A stretch of DNA of 10,136 nucleotides from Sphingomonadaceae bacterium (GTDB lineage: Bacteria > Pseudomonadota > Alphaproteobacteria > Sphingomonadales > Sphingomonadaceae), in NCBI GenBank assembly GCA_020446665.1, contig JAGREF010000012.1:1-10136 (forward strand), in the 5' to 3' direction. Positions 1-5,117 of the stretch are shown here, piece after piece. Positions within the stretch are counted from its first letter, which is position 1. Every line of letters starts with the position of its first letter. Position numbers and translations under genes: made by a program. Below the pieces are notes generated by a model. It worked only from the letters and a program-made list of their open reading frames with translations. It made no database searches and was not told where the DNA came from.

Positions 1-266
1 GGGGCGTGCACAGGCGGGGCGTGGAAAGGCTGATGCACGTGCTGCCGCGCCTGGTGGATGGCGGCCACAGCGTGGTGGTGATGGAACACGAGCTGGACCT
101 GATCGCCGAGGGCGACTGGATCCTCGACCTCGGCCCCGATGGCGGCGTGCGCGGCGGGGAGATCGTCGCGCAGGGCACGCCGGAAGAGGTTGCGAAGGAG
201 CCGCGCAGCTATACGGGGCAGTATCTGAAGGGGATGCTGGCGGGGCAGAAGGGAGCCGCCGGGTGA
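1..266 (+). CDS. uvrA: UvrA, excinuclease ABC subunit A, C-terminal end (partial)
   Basis: This is the last 87 or so codons of UvrA, the DNA-damage-sensing ABC ATPase of nucleotide excision repair; the gene enters from the left edge. Reading in frame from base 3 gives GVH, matching the end of the conserved TTGLH segment that follows the second Walker B motif. Next come the ABC H-loop region (VVVMEHELDLI), the WILDLGPDGG motif and the GTPEEVA segment, all hallmarks of the second ABC domain of UvrA. The GTG at base 6 is only an internal valine codon, not a start. The stop TGA (264-266) overlaps the GTG start of the next gene, so translation of the downstream gene may be coupled. The family assignment is secure; only the truncated length limits it. 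Confidence 0.93.
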   Translation, partial: GVHRRGVERLMHVLPRLVDGGHSVVVMEHELDLIAEGDWILDLGPDGGVRGGEIVAQGTPEEVAKEPRSYTGQYLKGMLAGQKGAAG

Positions 267-814
267 GCGCCTACCGCCCCGAGTTCGAGGCGGCGCTGCG
301 CCTGCTGGCACAGGTCAGCGAAGCCATGGTGGCTCGCGGCCTTCGTCGCCCCATCCTCGTTGGCGGAGCGGCGGCGGAGTTCTATTCCGAAAGTGCGATT
401 AACACCGGGGATTTCGACCTTTGCACCTTTCGCCAGCCGGAGCTGGAAGAAGAGATGGTCAAGCTCGGTTTCGTGAAGCCCGCCGGGGCGGGGCAATTGA
501 CCAAGGGCTGGGTTCATCCGCAGCTGAAACTCGGCTTCGAAGTTGTGGCCGAAACACCGATGGACGGGGCATTCGATCCGGCCACGCTGGTACTGGTGGA
601 GAATACCGGCGCTGGTTCGATCGTCCTGATTTCGGTCGAAGACCTGATAGCTGACCGGATGGGCCAGTATGCTTCCCGCACCGCGCCCGACCGGCTGGCA
701 CAGGCGCGCGCTTTATTCGCCCTTCATTCTTCGCTTGATAGGGACTATCTTGCACGACGCATCAGACAGGAAACCGGCGGTGATTATGGCATCGAAATCC
801 TCGAAAGCGAATGA
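263..814 (+). CDS. Nucleotidyltransferase-fold protein (AbiEii/DUF6036-like)
   Basis: A 183-residue protein starting at GTG 263, inside the uvrA stop (GTGA overlap), which is a strong reason for choosing this start. Residues 31-53 read LVGGAAAEFYSES then TGDFDL, the GG...T-x-D-x-D pattern of the DNA polymerase beta-type nucleotidyltransferase fold as found in AbiEii/MenT-like and DUF6036-like proteins. D50 and D52 would be the metal-binding pair and E93 (in GFEVV) a possible third acidic residue. A segment at 125-135 (VEDLIADRMGQ) resembles the helix after the catalytic core in those families. The substrate is unknown: relatives include tRNA-modifying toxins and abortive-infection proteins, but also uncharacterised housekeeping genes. 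No HTH antitoxin partner is visible; the partner, if any, would be the small overlapping downstream ORF. The fold call is reasonably sure, the function is not. Confidence 0.65.
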   Translation: MSAYRPEFEAALRLLAQVSEAMVARGLRRPILVGGAAAEFYSESAINTGDFDLCTFRQPELEEEMVKLGFVKPAGAGQLTKGWVHPQLKLGFEVVAETPMDGAFDPATLVLVENTGAGSIVLISVEDLIADRMGQYASRTAPDRLAQARALFALHSSLDRDYLARRIRQETGGDYGIEILESE

Positions 815-980
815 CGACTGGACCGGTCGGCGCCTTGATATGCGCGAATTCAGCCGCCGCATCGCCGCGCGCAAGGCGGAACTCGGCCTGCCCGACCCGC
901 CGCGCAATGCAGGTCAGAACCGCACGGAATCGAAAAAGGCCCTGTTGAAAGCGATCAGCGATATCGGCGGAAAGTGGTGA
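786..980 (+). CDS. Small basic hypothetical protein overlapping the nucleotidyltransferase gene
   Basis: A 64-residue ORF whose ATG (786) lies 29 bases inside the end of the preceding gene, in a different frame, and which ends with TGA at 978-980. I do not recognise the family. The protein is rich in Lys/Arg with a Ser/Lys N-terminus (MASKSSKANDD), a central helix-like stretch around residues 17-34 (RLDMREFSRRIAARKAEL), a Pro-rich turn (LPDPPRN) and a second Lys-rich helix ending in GGKW. There is no signal peptide or membrane segment. The overlap suggests translational coupling to the nucleotidyltransferase-fold protein, so it may be a partner or simply a co-transcribed gene. The ATG has only a weak purine-rich stretch upstream (GGCGGTGATT), in keeping with coupled translation. 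Existence is likely from the overlap and codon usage; function is unknown. Confidence 0.6.
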   Translation: MASKSSKANDDWTGRRLDMREFSRRIAARKAELGLPDPPRNAGQNRTESKKALLKAISDIGGKW

Positions 981-994
981 ACTGACCTCGCCTG

Positions 995-1071
995 TTCCTC
1001 CCCCACCGGGGGAGGCCTGTCCTGAGCCTGTCGAAGGAGGGACCGCCCGCGAAGCGGGTGGTGGAGGGGTA
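995..1071 (+). repeat. Two-hairpin palindromic element, copy A, with a 23-bp insertion
   Basis: The first hairpin is CCTCCCCC / ACC loop / GGGGGAGG (997-1015), the second ACCGCCCGC / GAA loop / GCGGGTGGT (1042-1062, one G-T mismatch), followed by GGAGGGGTA. Compared with the adjacent copy at 1081-1130, which runs directly from GGGGAGG into GGGACC, this copy carries an extra 23 bases (1016-1038) between its hairpins. Those bases correspond, shifted by one, to the dispersed element that recurs inverted at 3240-3262. Confidence 0.7.
1015..1037 (+). repeat. 23-bp dispersed element (copy 1)
   Basis: This 23-bp sequence (core CCTGAGCCTGTCGAAGG at 1021-1037) is repeated exactly, in inverted orientation, at 3240-3262. 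Its last 17 bases recur at 5234-5250. Such short elements are scattered between genes in sphingomonad genomes; that last point is general knowledge, not visible here. Confidence 0.75.
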
Positions 1072-1080
1072 AAGCGGCTA

Positions 1081-1130
1081 TTCCTCCCCGAAACGGGGAG
1101 GGGGACCAGCCGCAGGCTGGTGGAGGGGTA
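1081..1130 (+). repeat. Two-hairpin palindromic element, copy B
   Basis: CCTCCCCG / AAA / CGGGGAGG (1083-1101) is followed immediately by GGG and then ACCAGCC / GCA / GGCTGGT (1105-1121) and GGAGGGGTA. The layout of paired perfect hairpins, with short loops and conserved ends TTCCTCCCC and GGAGGGGTA, matches copy A and the more diverged copies at 5118-5210 and 5261-5329. This is a REP-like family. Confidence 0.75.
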
Positions 1131-1269
1131 CGTGCCTCAAGAAAGACCTCAGCAACCACATCCCAGCGCAAACCCCAATCCTCCCCGCCCTTGAGGGAGG
1201 GGATCGAGGGGCGGGTGTACGACGCTGCCCCCGTGGCGAAGGCCAGCGGCCCGGCACACCCCCTCCCAT

Positions 1270-1289
1270 CCTCCCCCTTCAGGGGGAGG
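1270..1289. repeat. GC-rich hairpin near the deaminase 3' end
   Basis: A perfect 8-bp inverted repeat CCTCCCCC / TTCA / GGGGGAGG lies 28 bases beyond the stop of the minus-strand deaminase gene. It could stop transcription from that side, but there is no T-tract following the stem on the minus strand. It may equally be another member of the palindromic repeat family. Confidence 0.5.
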
Positions 1290-1292
1290 GGT

Positions 1293-1315
1293 GTTTCACG
1301 CAGAGACGCAGAGGG
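1293..1315 (+). repeat. Dispersed GTTTCACGCAGAG-type repeat, left copy
   Basis: The 13 bases at 1293-1305 recur exactly, inverted, at 3431-3443. The following CGCAGAGG is also shared with a 1-2 base difference in the junction. This copy ends two bases before the stop codon of the deaminase gene, so it sits at one edge of the low-GC segment. Confidence 0.65.
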
Positions 1316-1316
1316 G

Positions 1317-2864
1317 TTAGGCCGACTTTGCCTTAGCCTTTTTGAATGCGTCACTTATCTCTTTCACCGGAGATTGTGCCAGCTCAGATAACTGTCCTAG
1401 TTCAGAGTGAACGTAATATGGAATTGTGGTCAAGAATGTCGGTTTTGCACTTCTTTTTATCCATTTGAGAGCGGATCCATCAGCATTTTTCCGTTTCGTT
1501 GATCGTGCGAATGCGCGCTTGAAACCCAATGGTGTCACACCCTTAAGACTTGTGAAATTTACCCGCCGGTCGCCATTTTCACCATCAAAGACGACGGAGT
1601 CTTTATAAAGTTCAGCTGAGAGGCTTTTCACGTAAGGTTGCACGTAAACAACTCTTGTTATTCCTGAAGCAATAACCAACTTTGTGCACATATGACACGG
1701 CATTGTAGTACAATAAAGTGTAGTGTCTTTTGTTGATCTGTTAAATCTAGCGGCATCAGTAATAGCATTCATCTCTGCATGAACCATTCGGCCGTATTCG
1801 ATAATATCTGAAAGCATTGAGTGGTTTAGAGGCCCCCGCTTCTTTCCTGAAGAGCTATCAGCGTCTTGCAATGCTTGCTCGCTCAATGCCTTTAATGGCA
1901 GTTTCGCCAAACTTGGTTTGAGCCACCCATCAGCCTTAAGGTTGTCCAGCGCATCACGCGCCAAATCCTCCTTCACGCGGTGATTGGAGTCATAGCCGAG
2001 AACAAAGTCACGAGCATCATGTTCATGATGCTCCCAATAAGTTCCTCCCCCGGGGGCTGGCACTTCATTACACCCCATTGAAATGACCTCACCTTCGTCC
2101 GAGAAGATTGCGGCCCCAACTTGCCGGGATAGATCAAGAGATCGATAGGCGGCGGCGTTCGCGATGTATGAGCAATATTCGTCCTTCGACGGAGAGACAA
2201 ATGGGTCTCCGAAGAAAATATGAAAAAATCGTTCAACAGAACTTTCTAAAGTTTTCAGCGAGGTACAGTCCAGAACGAAATCGGATTTCGGATAACAATC
2301 AATGATTTTTTGTCCAAAATCGGCATTAGTCTCATCTTCGTCAGTGGAAATTATGTCTAAAGCTTGTGACTCGAGACTGCCTTGAGTTGATTTTCTGTCA
2401 CTCACACGCATGCGATCGATTAAGTAATTTACCCGCGATTGCTTTGGAGCATAACATCCAAGGAAAATAATATTCCTTCCGTAAATGCGATCCAGCGTTC
2501 TGTACTCTTCTAGGCGCTTGATCTGTCGGAATACATTAAGTCGGCGTTCTTGCGCCATATTCAGGCGCTCATCTTCAGTGCCCCGAAGAAGGCTTGTTAC
2601 GCCTAACAAAGCAAGAATGTCTCCTCGTTCTGCGTCCTCACATAATTTGTCTCCAGCCTTTATAAAGGCTTTATATCTATCGACCTCATTATCGAAATCA
2701 TCACCCACACGGCCAAATGCCTTTAAGAAATCAGTGAGTTTTATAATATTTGGTTTGTAAGAAATTTGATCAGCTTTCTCGGACAGAACTCGTGTGACGA
2801 GATCCATGTCGATTCCAATTGGCGCGATCAGAGCGGTAAAGACTTCTCTTTCTTGTTCTGACAT
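1317..2864 (-). CDS. dcdV: Anti-phage dCTP/dCMP deaminase (DcdV/AvcD family)
   Basis: A 515-residue protein (from ATG 2864) with the two-part layout of anti-phage deoxycytidylate deaminases. An N-terminal P-loop-kinase-like domain carries a degenerate nucleotide-binding loop (LIAPIGIDMDLV, residues 12-23), then the family signatures RQIKRLEEY near 113-121 and RIYGRNIIFLGCYAP near 126-140. The C-terminal deaminase domain has QVGAAIFSDEGEVISMGCNEVPAPGGG near 248-273 and the zinc/catalytic motifs HAE (H362, E364) and PCHMC (C390, C393). Known members convert deoxycytidine nucleotides to deoxyuridine forms during infection, depleting dCTP and blocking phage DNA synthesis; activity is restrained by the AvcI RNA in Vibrio. 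A TTG two codons upstream (2870) has better spacing from AGAAGG (5 versus 11 bases), so the true start may be there. The gene is AT-richer than its neighbours, suggesting transfer. Confidence 0.9.
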   Translation of the reverse strand: MSEQEREVFTALIAPIGIDMDLVTRVLSEKADQISYKPNIIKLTDFLKAFGRVGDDFDNEVDRYKAFIKAGDKLCEDAERGDILALLGVTSLLRGTEDERLNMAQERRLNVFRQIKRLEEYRTLDRIYGRNIIFLGCYAPKQSRVNYLIDRMRVSDRKSTQGSLESQALDIISTDEDETNADFGQKIIDCYPKSDFVLDCTSLKTLESSVERFFHIFFGDPFVSPSKDEYCSYIANAAAYRSLDLSRQVGAAIFSDEGEVISMGCNEVPAPGGGTYWEHHEHDARDFVLGYDSNHRVKEDLARDALDNLKADGWLKPSLAKLPLKALSEQALQDADSSSGKKRGPLNHSMLSDIIEYGRMVHAEMNAITDAARFNRSTKDTTLYCTTMPCHMCTKLVIASGITRVVYVQPYVKSLSAELYKDSVVFDGENGDRRVNFTSLKGVTPLGFKRAFARSTKRKNADGSALKWIKRSAKPTFLTTIPYYVHSELGQLSELAQSPVKEISDAFKKAKAKSA

Positions 2865-2974
2865 TTGCAATGAAGCCTTCTTGTTACACCTACCGGATAA
2901 AGTTCAATCTTTGATTGTGTATGCTGTCAAGCACGTTTAGCGTTTGTCCGGGAGAAACACAGGAGGATGTGGTT
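2865..2974. promoter_or_regulatory. Divergent intergenic region between deaminase gene and small ORF
   Basis: This AT-richer spacer of about 110 bases must hold both start regions. On the minus strand there is a consensus -35 hexamer TTGACA (2930-2925), but no good -10 at 16-18 bases; the AT-rich ACTTTAT lies 22 bases on. An AGAAGG Shine-Dalgarno (2881-2876) serves the deaminase. On the plus strand a weak TTGATT (2911-2916) could act as -35. A small perfect inverted repeat, CAATC / TTT / GATTG (2905-2917), sits between the two transcription directions and could be an operator. In AvcID systems the AvcI RNA gene lies just upstream of the deaminase, so this interval and the following 170 bases are the candidate location; I cannot confirm such an RNA by eye. 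Confidence 0.4.
2961..2966 (+). promoter_or_regulatory. Shine-Dalgarno AGGAGG of the small ORF
   Basis: A full AGGAGG lies 8 bases before ATG 2975. It decides the start of the 57-residue ORF over the in-frame upstream ATG codons and is the main argument that this short ORF is translated. Confidence 0.65.
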
Positions 2975-3148
2975 ATGGATTCGGAGCTATCTGGTGAATG
3001 GCTTGTGGAAATTTTCATAACCTATCAGGAAGCCATTGATCGCCGGAGAAACCACCAGAGTTCGATGTGGTTGAAGGAGGCGCTCGAGAAGGATCGCGAA
3101 TGCACAACTTCAGTGCGAGATTCGGCAGCTGTCTTGGATTCACTCTGA
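2975..3148 (+). CDS. Small hypothetical protein divergent from the deaminase, strong RBS
   Basis: A 57-residue ORF (MDSELSGEWLVEIF...) whose ATG at 2975 is preceded by AGGAGG at 2961-2966 with an ideal 8-base gap, the best ribosome binding site in the window. A longer ORF upstream to 2915 is possible but has no such site. The product is soluble-looking and helical (ITYQEAIDRRR, SMWLKEALEKDRE), with many acidic and basic residues, one Cys and no membrane segment. I do not recognise a family. The base composition is lower in GC than flanking core genes and similar to the deaminase gene, so the two may have been acquired together. It may be an accessory or regulatory protein of the deaminase, or an unrelated cargo ORF. 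Alternatively the DNA could be read on the other strand as the regulatory RNA. Confidence 0.6.
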   Translation: MDSELSGEWLVEIFITYQEAIDRRRNHQSSMWLKEALEKDRECTTSVRDSAAVLDSL

Positions 3149-3239
3149 CAGTTTAATCTTTCCCAACACCCCTGAAATTCTGAGGGCCCGCATTTTATCG
3201 CCGCCGTTGCCTCTTCCGCCCCCTTCGTGTCTTCGTGCC

Positions 3240-3262
3240 CCTTCGACAGGCTCAGGACAGGC
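3240..3262 (-). repeat. 23-bp dispersed element (copy 2, inverted)
   Basis: This is the exact reverse complement of bases 1015-1037, found on the other side of the deaminase locus about 2.2 kb away. With no mismatch in 23 bases the match cannot be chance, and it indicates a recurrent genomic element. Confidence 0.75.
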
Positions 3263-3340
3263 TTCGTGTGATCCAAACCAGCTCGGCATCACACCTTGGC
3301 CCATCATCGCAGATGGCGAGCCAACCACAAGAAAAGCGGG

Positions 3341-3361
3341 ACCCCGGATCAAGTCCGGGGT
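3341..3361. repeat. ACCCCGGA-TCAAG-TCCGGGGT hairpin repeat
   Basis: A perfect 8-bp inverted repeat with a 5-base TCAAG loop, followed by GACGGG. This is the widespread alphaproteobacterial intergenic palindrome often seen as a GGACTTGATCCGGGGT-type sequence. Recognition of its wide distribution is from general knowledge; only one copy is present here. Confidence 0.65.
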
Positions 3362-3420
3362 GACGGGATTGGAGTGGTGCGGCATTCGCGACCGGCACGG
3401 CCCCTCCGCGTCTCTTCTTT

Positions 3421-3443
3421 CCTCTGCGGCCTCTGCGTGAAAC
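3421..3443 (-). repeat. Dispersed GTTTCACGCAGAG-type repeat, right copy (inverted)
   Basis: CTCTGCGTGAAAC at 3431-3443 is the exact inverse of 1293-1305. Together the two copies bracket a segment of about 2.15 kb holding the deaminase gene and the small ORF. Confidence 0.65.
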
Positions 3444-3513
3444 AAGAAAGCGAAACCTTCGTACACTCGCTTTCGCGGGGGCAGGGCAGCTCGAGTACTC
3501 CGGGCACAGCCTG

Positions 3514-3918
3514 CTAAATTTTCGTCCGCCCCGTGACATTCGCAGGCGGAGCAAGGACTTCAATCAGGAATTCCTCCAGCGATGGCGCTTGATGCGCCTC
3601 GTGCACCGGGATGGTGACGAGCCATTTGGCTGCCTTCGGCCAGTGGCTGCCGCCTGTGGCGATCAGTTTGCCATTTTCCATTCGGTGATACGTGCTTGCG
3701 CGGATGCCAATCGTACTGTTGCAGGACGCCTTGCCAATATAAATGAGCTGCTCGCTCTCGTCGAAATAGGCATAGCAACCCTTGCGCCCGGCGTAAGGGA
3801 AGGAGGTGCTGTCCCACTCGGCTTCGAGGTCATAAAGCCTGCTGATCGGGAACGTCATGATGTGATAGCGGGCGCAATATCGTTGTACACATTCTTGCAG
3901 TTCTGACAGTTCTGCCAT
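3514..3918 (-). CDS. Stand-alone GIY-YIG domain protein
   Basis: A 134-residue protein (ATG 3918) with a roughly 45-residue N-terminal extension and then a GIY-YIG nuclease-like core: GCYAYF (G47-Y49) for the first half, LIYIGKAS (Y60-I61-G62-K63) for the second, an Arg in GIRAS (R73) in the position of the catalytic arginine, and SLEEFLIEVLAPPAN (113-127). The last motif supplies the conserved glutamate and the terminal Asn typical of the family. GIY-YIG domains cut DNA in homing endonucleases, UvrC, restriction enzymes and some defence proteins; stand-alone versions are often uncharacterised. An in-frame TTG four codons earlier (3930) is an alternative start; ATG is preferred because AGGAAAG sits too close to the TTG. 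No other domain shows its target. The location beside a phage-defence gene is suggestive only. Confidence 0.75.
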   Translation of the reverse strand: MAELSELQECVQRYCARYHIMTFPISRLYDLEAEWDSTSFPYAGRKGCYAYFDESEQLIYIGKASCNSTIGIRASTYHRMENGKLIATGGSHWPKAAKWLVTIPVHEAHQAPSLEEFLIEVLAPPANVTGRTKI

Positions 3919-4014
3919 TTCTTGCCCCAACTTTCCTACATGCCCTCTTGTGTATACATGGATTGGTCCATTTTCGTAGAGCGAGACCGGACCATGAAGT
4001 TTGTTTGTTTAGCC

Positions 4015-4142
4015 CCTCAATCGCCGGGCGAGGCGCATCCGCGCCTCTTGGCTTCCTCGCATAAGCTCGGGCGGCCGGTCGGCCTTGCGGCGCACTGGTC
4101 GTGCGCCGGGCTTTCGCCAGACGCCAGCGTGGGAGCTGCCGC
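4015..4142 (+). other. Hairpin-rich leader region upstream of the CxxC protein gene
   Basis: Before ATG 4143 there is a run of perfect inverted repeats: GAGGCGC / ATCC / GCGCCTC (4030-4047), GGCC / GGTC / GGCC (4073-4084) and GGCGCAC / TGGTC / GTGCGCC (4089-4107). Then come GGGAG-type bases (about 4131-4135) that can act as the ribosome binding site. This may be a structured 5' leader, an ncRNA, or another dispersed repeat; the sequence alone does not separate these. Confidence 0.4.
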
Positions 4143-5114
4143 ATGAATGCGCTGACGCCACTCCCCACTCTCGCCGAGGCCCTCCCTCCCACCTCCTCTG
4201 CCGCGCCTGATGGTAGCTTCACCCGGCCGCGCCAGGTGGAGTTTCTCCATGCGCTGGCGGCTTGCGGGGCGGTGCGGCGGGCGGCGGGGCATATCGGCAT
4301 TTCCTACCGCACGGCCTATCGCGAGCGGCGGGCCAATCCGGCCTTTCGCCGGGCGTGGGATGCGGCGCTGCTTTCTGCGCGGGCGCTGTCGGAGGATGTG
4401 CTGGCCACCCGCGCGCTCGACGGGGTGGAGGAAGACGTGATGTATCATGGCGAGGTCGTCGCCACCCGTCGCCGCTATGATGCGCGGCTGTTGCTGGCCC
4501 ATCTCGCGCGGCTCGACCGGCTGACCGAGGATGCGCGCACCCGTGCCTTTGCCGAGGATTACGAAGGCGCGCTGGAACGCTTTGCCGCCGGGATCGACGA
4601 CCCGGCGCCGGTCTGCGAGCAATGCGGGGAGGCGCTGCCCGTGCCTGTGCCCGCGCAGGCGCAGGCTGGGGGCGGTGGGGAAGCGGGAGACGCCGGGCCG
4701 GACGCTGCGAATGGCCCCGCCGAAGCTGCGCCCTGCCTTTCTCCCTCAGGACTATGTGACAAGTGTGACAGCGCCCGCGCGCGGGAAAGCGGGGAAGGGG
4801 GGCAGGCGGCTCCGTCGGAGACTGCGCCTGATAGCGCCGCCGATATTGGGCCCTTCGAGCCATGCCCGCATTGTGGCGGGCCTTGCGACGATCCCGATGC
4901 GGTGCTGGGGCCGAGGGATTGCATGTGGCTCGGCAACCGGCTGGAGCGCATGTATGCCGCGCGCCCGCGCCATGCCCGCAAGCCGCATGAGATCATGCCC
5001 GATATCCGCGATTCCGGCGATATCGAATGGGCGCAATTGCTCGCCTTTGAAGACGGGGTGGAGGAATGGTGGCTGGTAATGCCCGACTGGTTCGAGGAGG
5101 GGATGGGGGAATGA
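4143..5114 (+). CDS. HTH-like N-terminal protein with C-terminal CxxC clusters, unknown function
   Basis: A 323-residue protein; start ATG 4143 chosen because GGAG lies about 8 bases upstream (an ORF to 4101 exists but begins within a hairpin). Residues 28-75 (RPRQVEFLHALAACGAVRRAAGHIGISYRTAYRERRANPAFRRAWDAAL region) look like a helix-turn-helix of the kind in phage small-terminase or homeodomain-like proteins: AVRRAAGHIGIS-YRTAYR. A Tyr/Arg-rich stretch follows (MYHGEVVATRRRYDARLL, 100-117). The middle is low-complexity Ala/Gly/Pro (165-235). Cys pairs stand at C158/C161, C205/C208 and C241/C244/C248, which could bind zinc, though they are unevenly spaced. The C-terminus is acidic and aromatic (EEWWLVMPDWFEEG). 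A DNA-binding role is inferred from the HTH; the gene could be a domesticated phage relic. I do not recognise a named family. Confidence 0.7.
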   Translation: MNALTPLPTLAEALPPTSSAAPDGSFTRPRQVEFLHALAACGAVRRAAGHIGISYRTAYRERRANPAFRRAWDAALLSARALSEDVLATRALDGVEEDVMYHGEVVATRRRYDARLLLAHLARLDRLTEDARTRAFAEDYEGALERFAAGIDDPAPVCEQCGEALPVPVPAQAQAGGGGEAGDAGPDAANGPAEAAPCLSPSGLCDKCDSARARESGEGGQAAPSETAPDSAADIGPFEPCPHCGGPCDDPDAVLGPRDCMWLGNRLERMYAARPRHARKPHEIMPDIRDSGDIEWAQLLAFEDGVEEWWLVMPDWFEEGMGE

Positions 5115-5117
5115 AGG

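Larger units (their letters stand above)
981..1316. other. Gene-free, repeat-rich intergenic stretch
   Basis: About 336 bases lie between the small ORF and the stop of the minus-strand deaminase gene. I see no credible gene: ORFs here are short and made of hairpin sequence. The stretch is filled with GC-rich inverted repeats (two tandem copies of a two-hairpin element, a 23-bp dispersed element, and further CCTCCCC/GGGGAGG hairpins near 1190-1205 and 1270-1289). It ends in a GTTTCACGCAGAG motif that recurs inverted beyond the deaminase locus. None of the hairpins is followed by a clear T-run in either direction, so I do not call a classical terminator, although they may limit read-through between the converging genes. 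Confidence 0.7.
3149..3513. other. Gene-free intergenic stretch of dispersed repeats
   Basis: About 365 bases between the small ORF and the GIY-YIG gene contain no ORF I believe. They hold a CTTCGTGT/CTTCGTGC tandem pair (3223-3238), the inverted 23-bp element (3240-3262), a perfect 8-bp stem hairpin (3341-3361) and the inverted GTTTCACGCAGAG repeat (3421-3443). These look like a patchwork of common genomic dispersed repeats rather than a single mobile element; no transposase or long terminal repeat is visible. Confidence 0.7.

Noticed and set aside
914..1354. Minus-strand ORF of 146 codons over the repeat region
   Set aside because: It is built from palindromic repeats (Pro/Gly/Arg-rich translation), runs into the end of the deaminase gene in another frame, and has no recognisable protein features.
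1015..3262. Composite transposon ends around the deaminase gene
   Set aside because: The flanking inverted repeats are not nested, there is no transposase, and the same 17-base core also occurs at 5234-5250, so they are better seen as dispersed repeats.
3140..3563. ORFs of 73-108 codons on both strands in the 3149-3513 interval
   Set aside because: All consist of dispersed-repeat sequence (CPEPVEG-like and DLIRGP-like peptides are the usual false translations of these repeats) and none has a ribosome site or a family match.
3951..3979. TATACA as a -10 box for the GIY-YIG gene
   Set aside because: No -35-like hexamer lies at 16-18 bases; the match is not better than expected in this AT-richer patch.
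4017..4863. Long minus-strand ORFs (201 and 214 codons) opposite the CxxC protein gene
   Set aside because: Arg/Pro/Ala-rich shadow frames of a GC-rich gene; the plus-strand frame has coherent motifs (HTH, CxxC) and a ribosome site.
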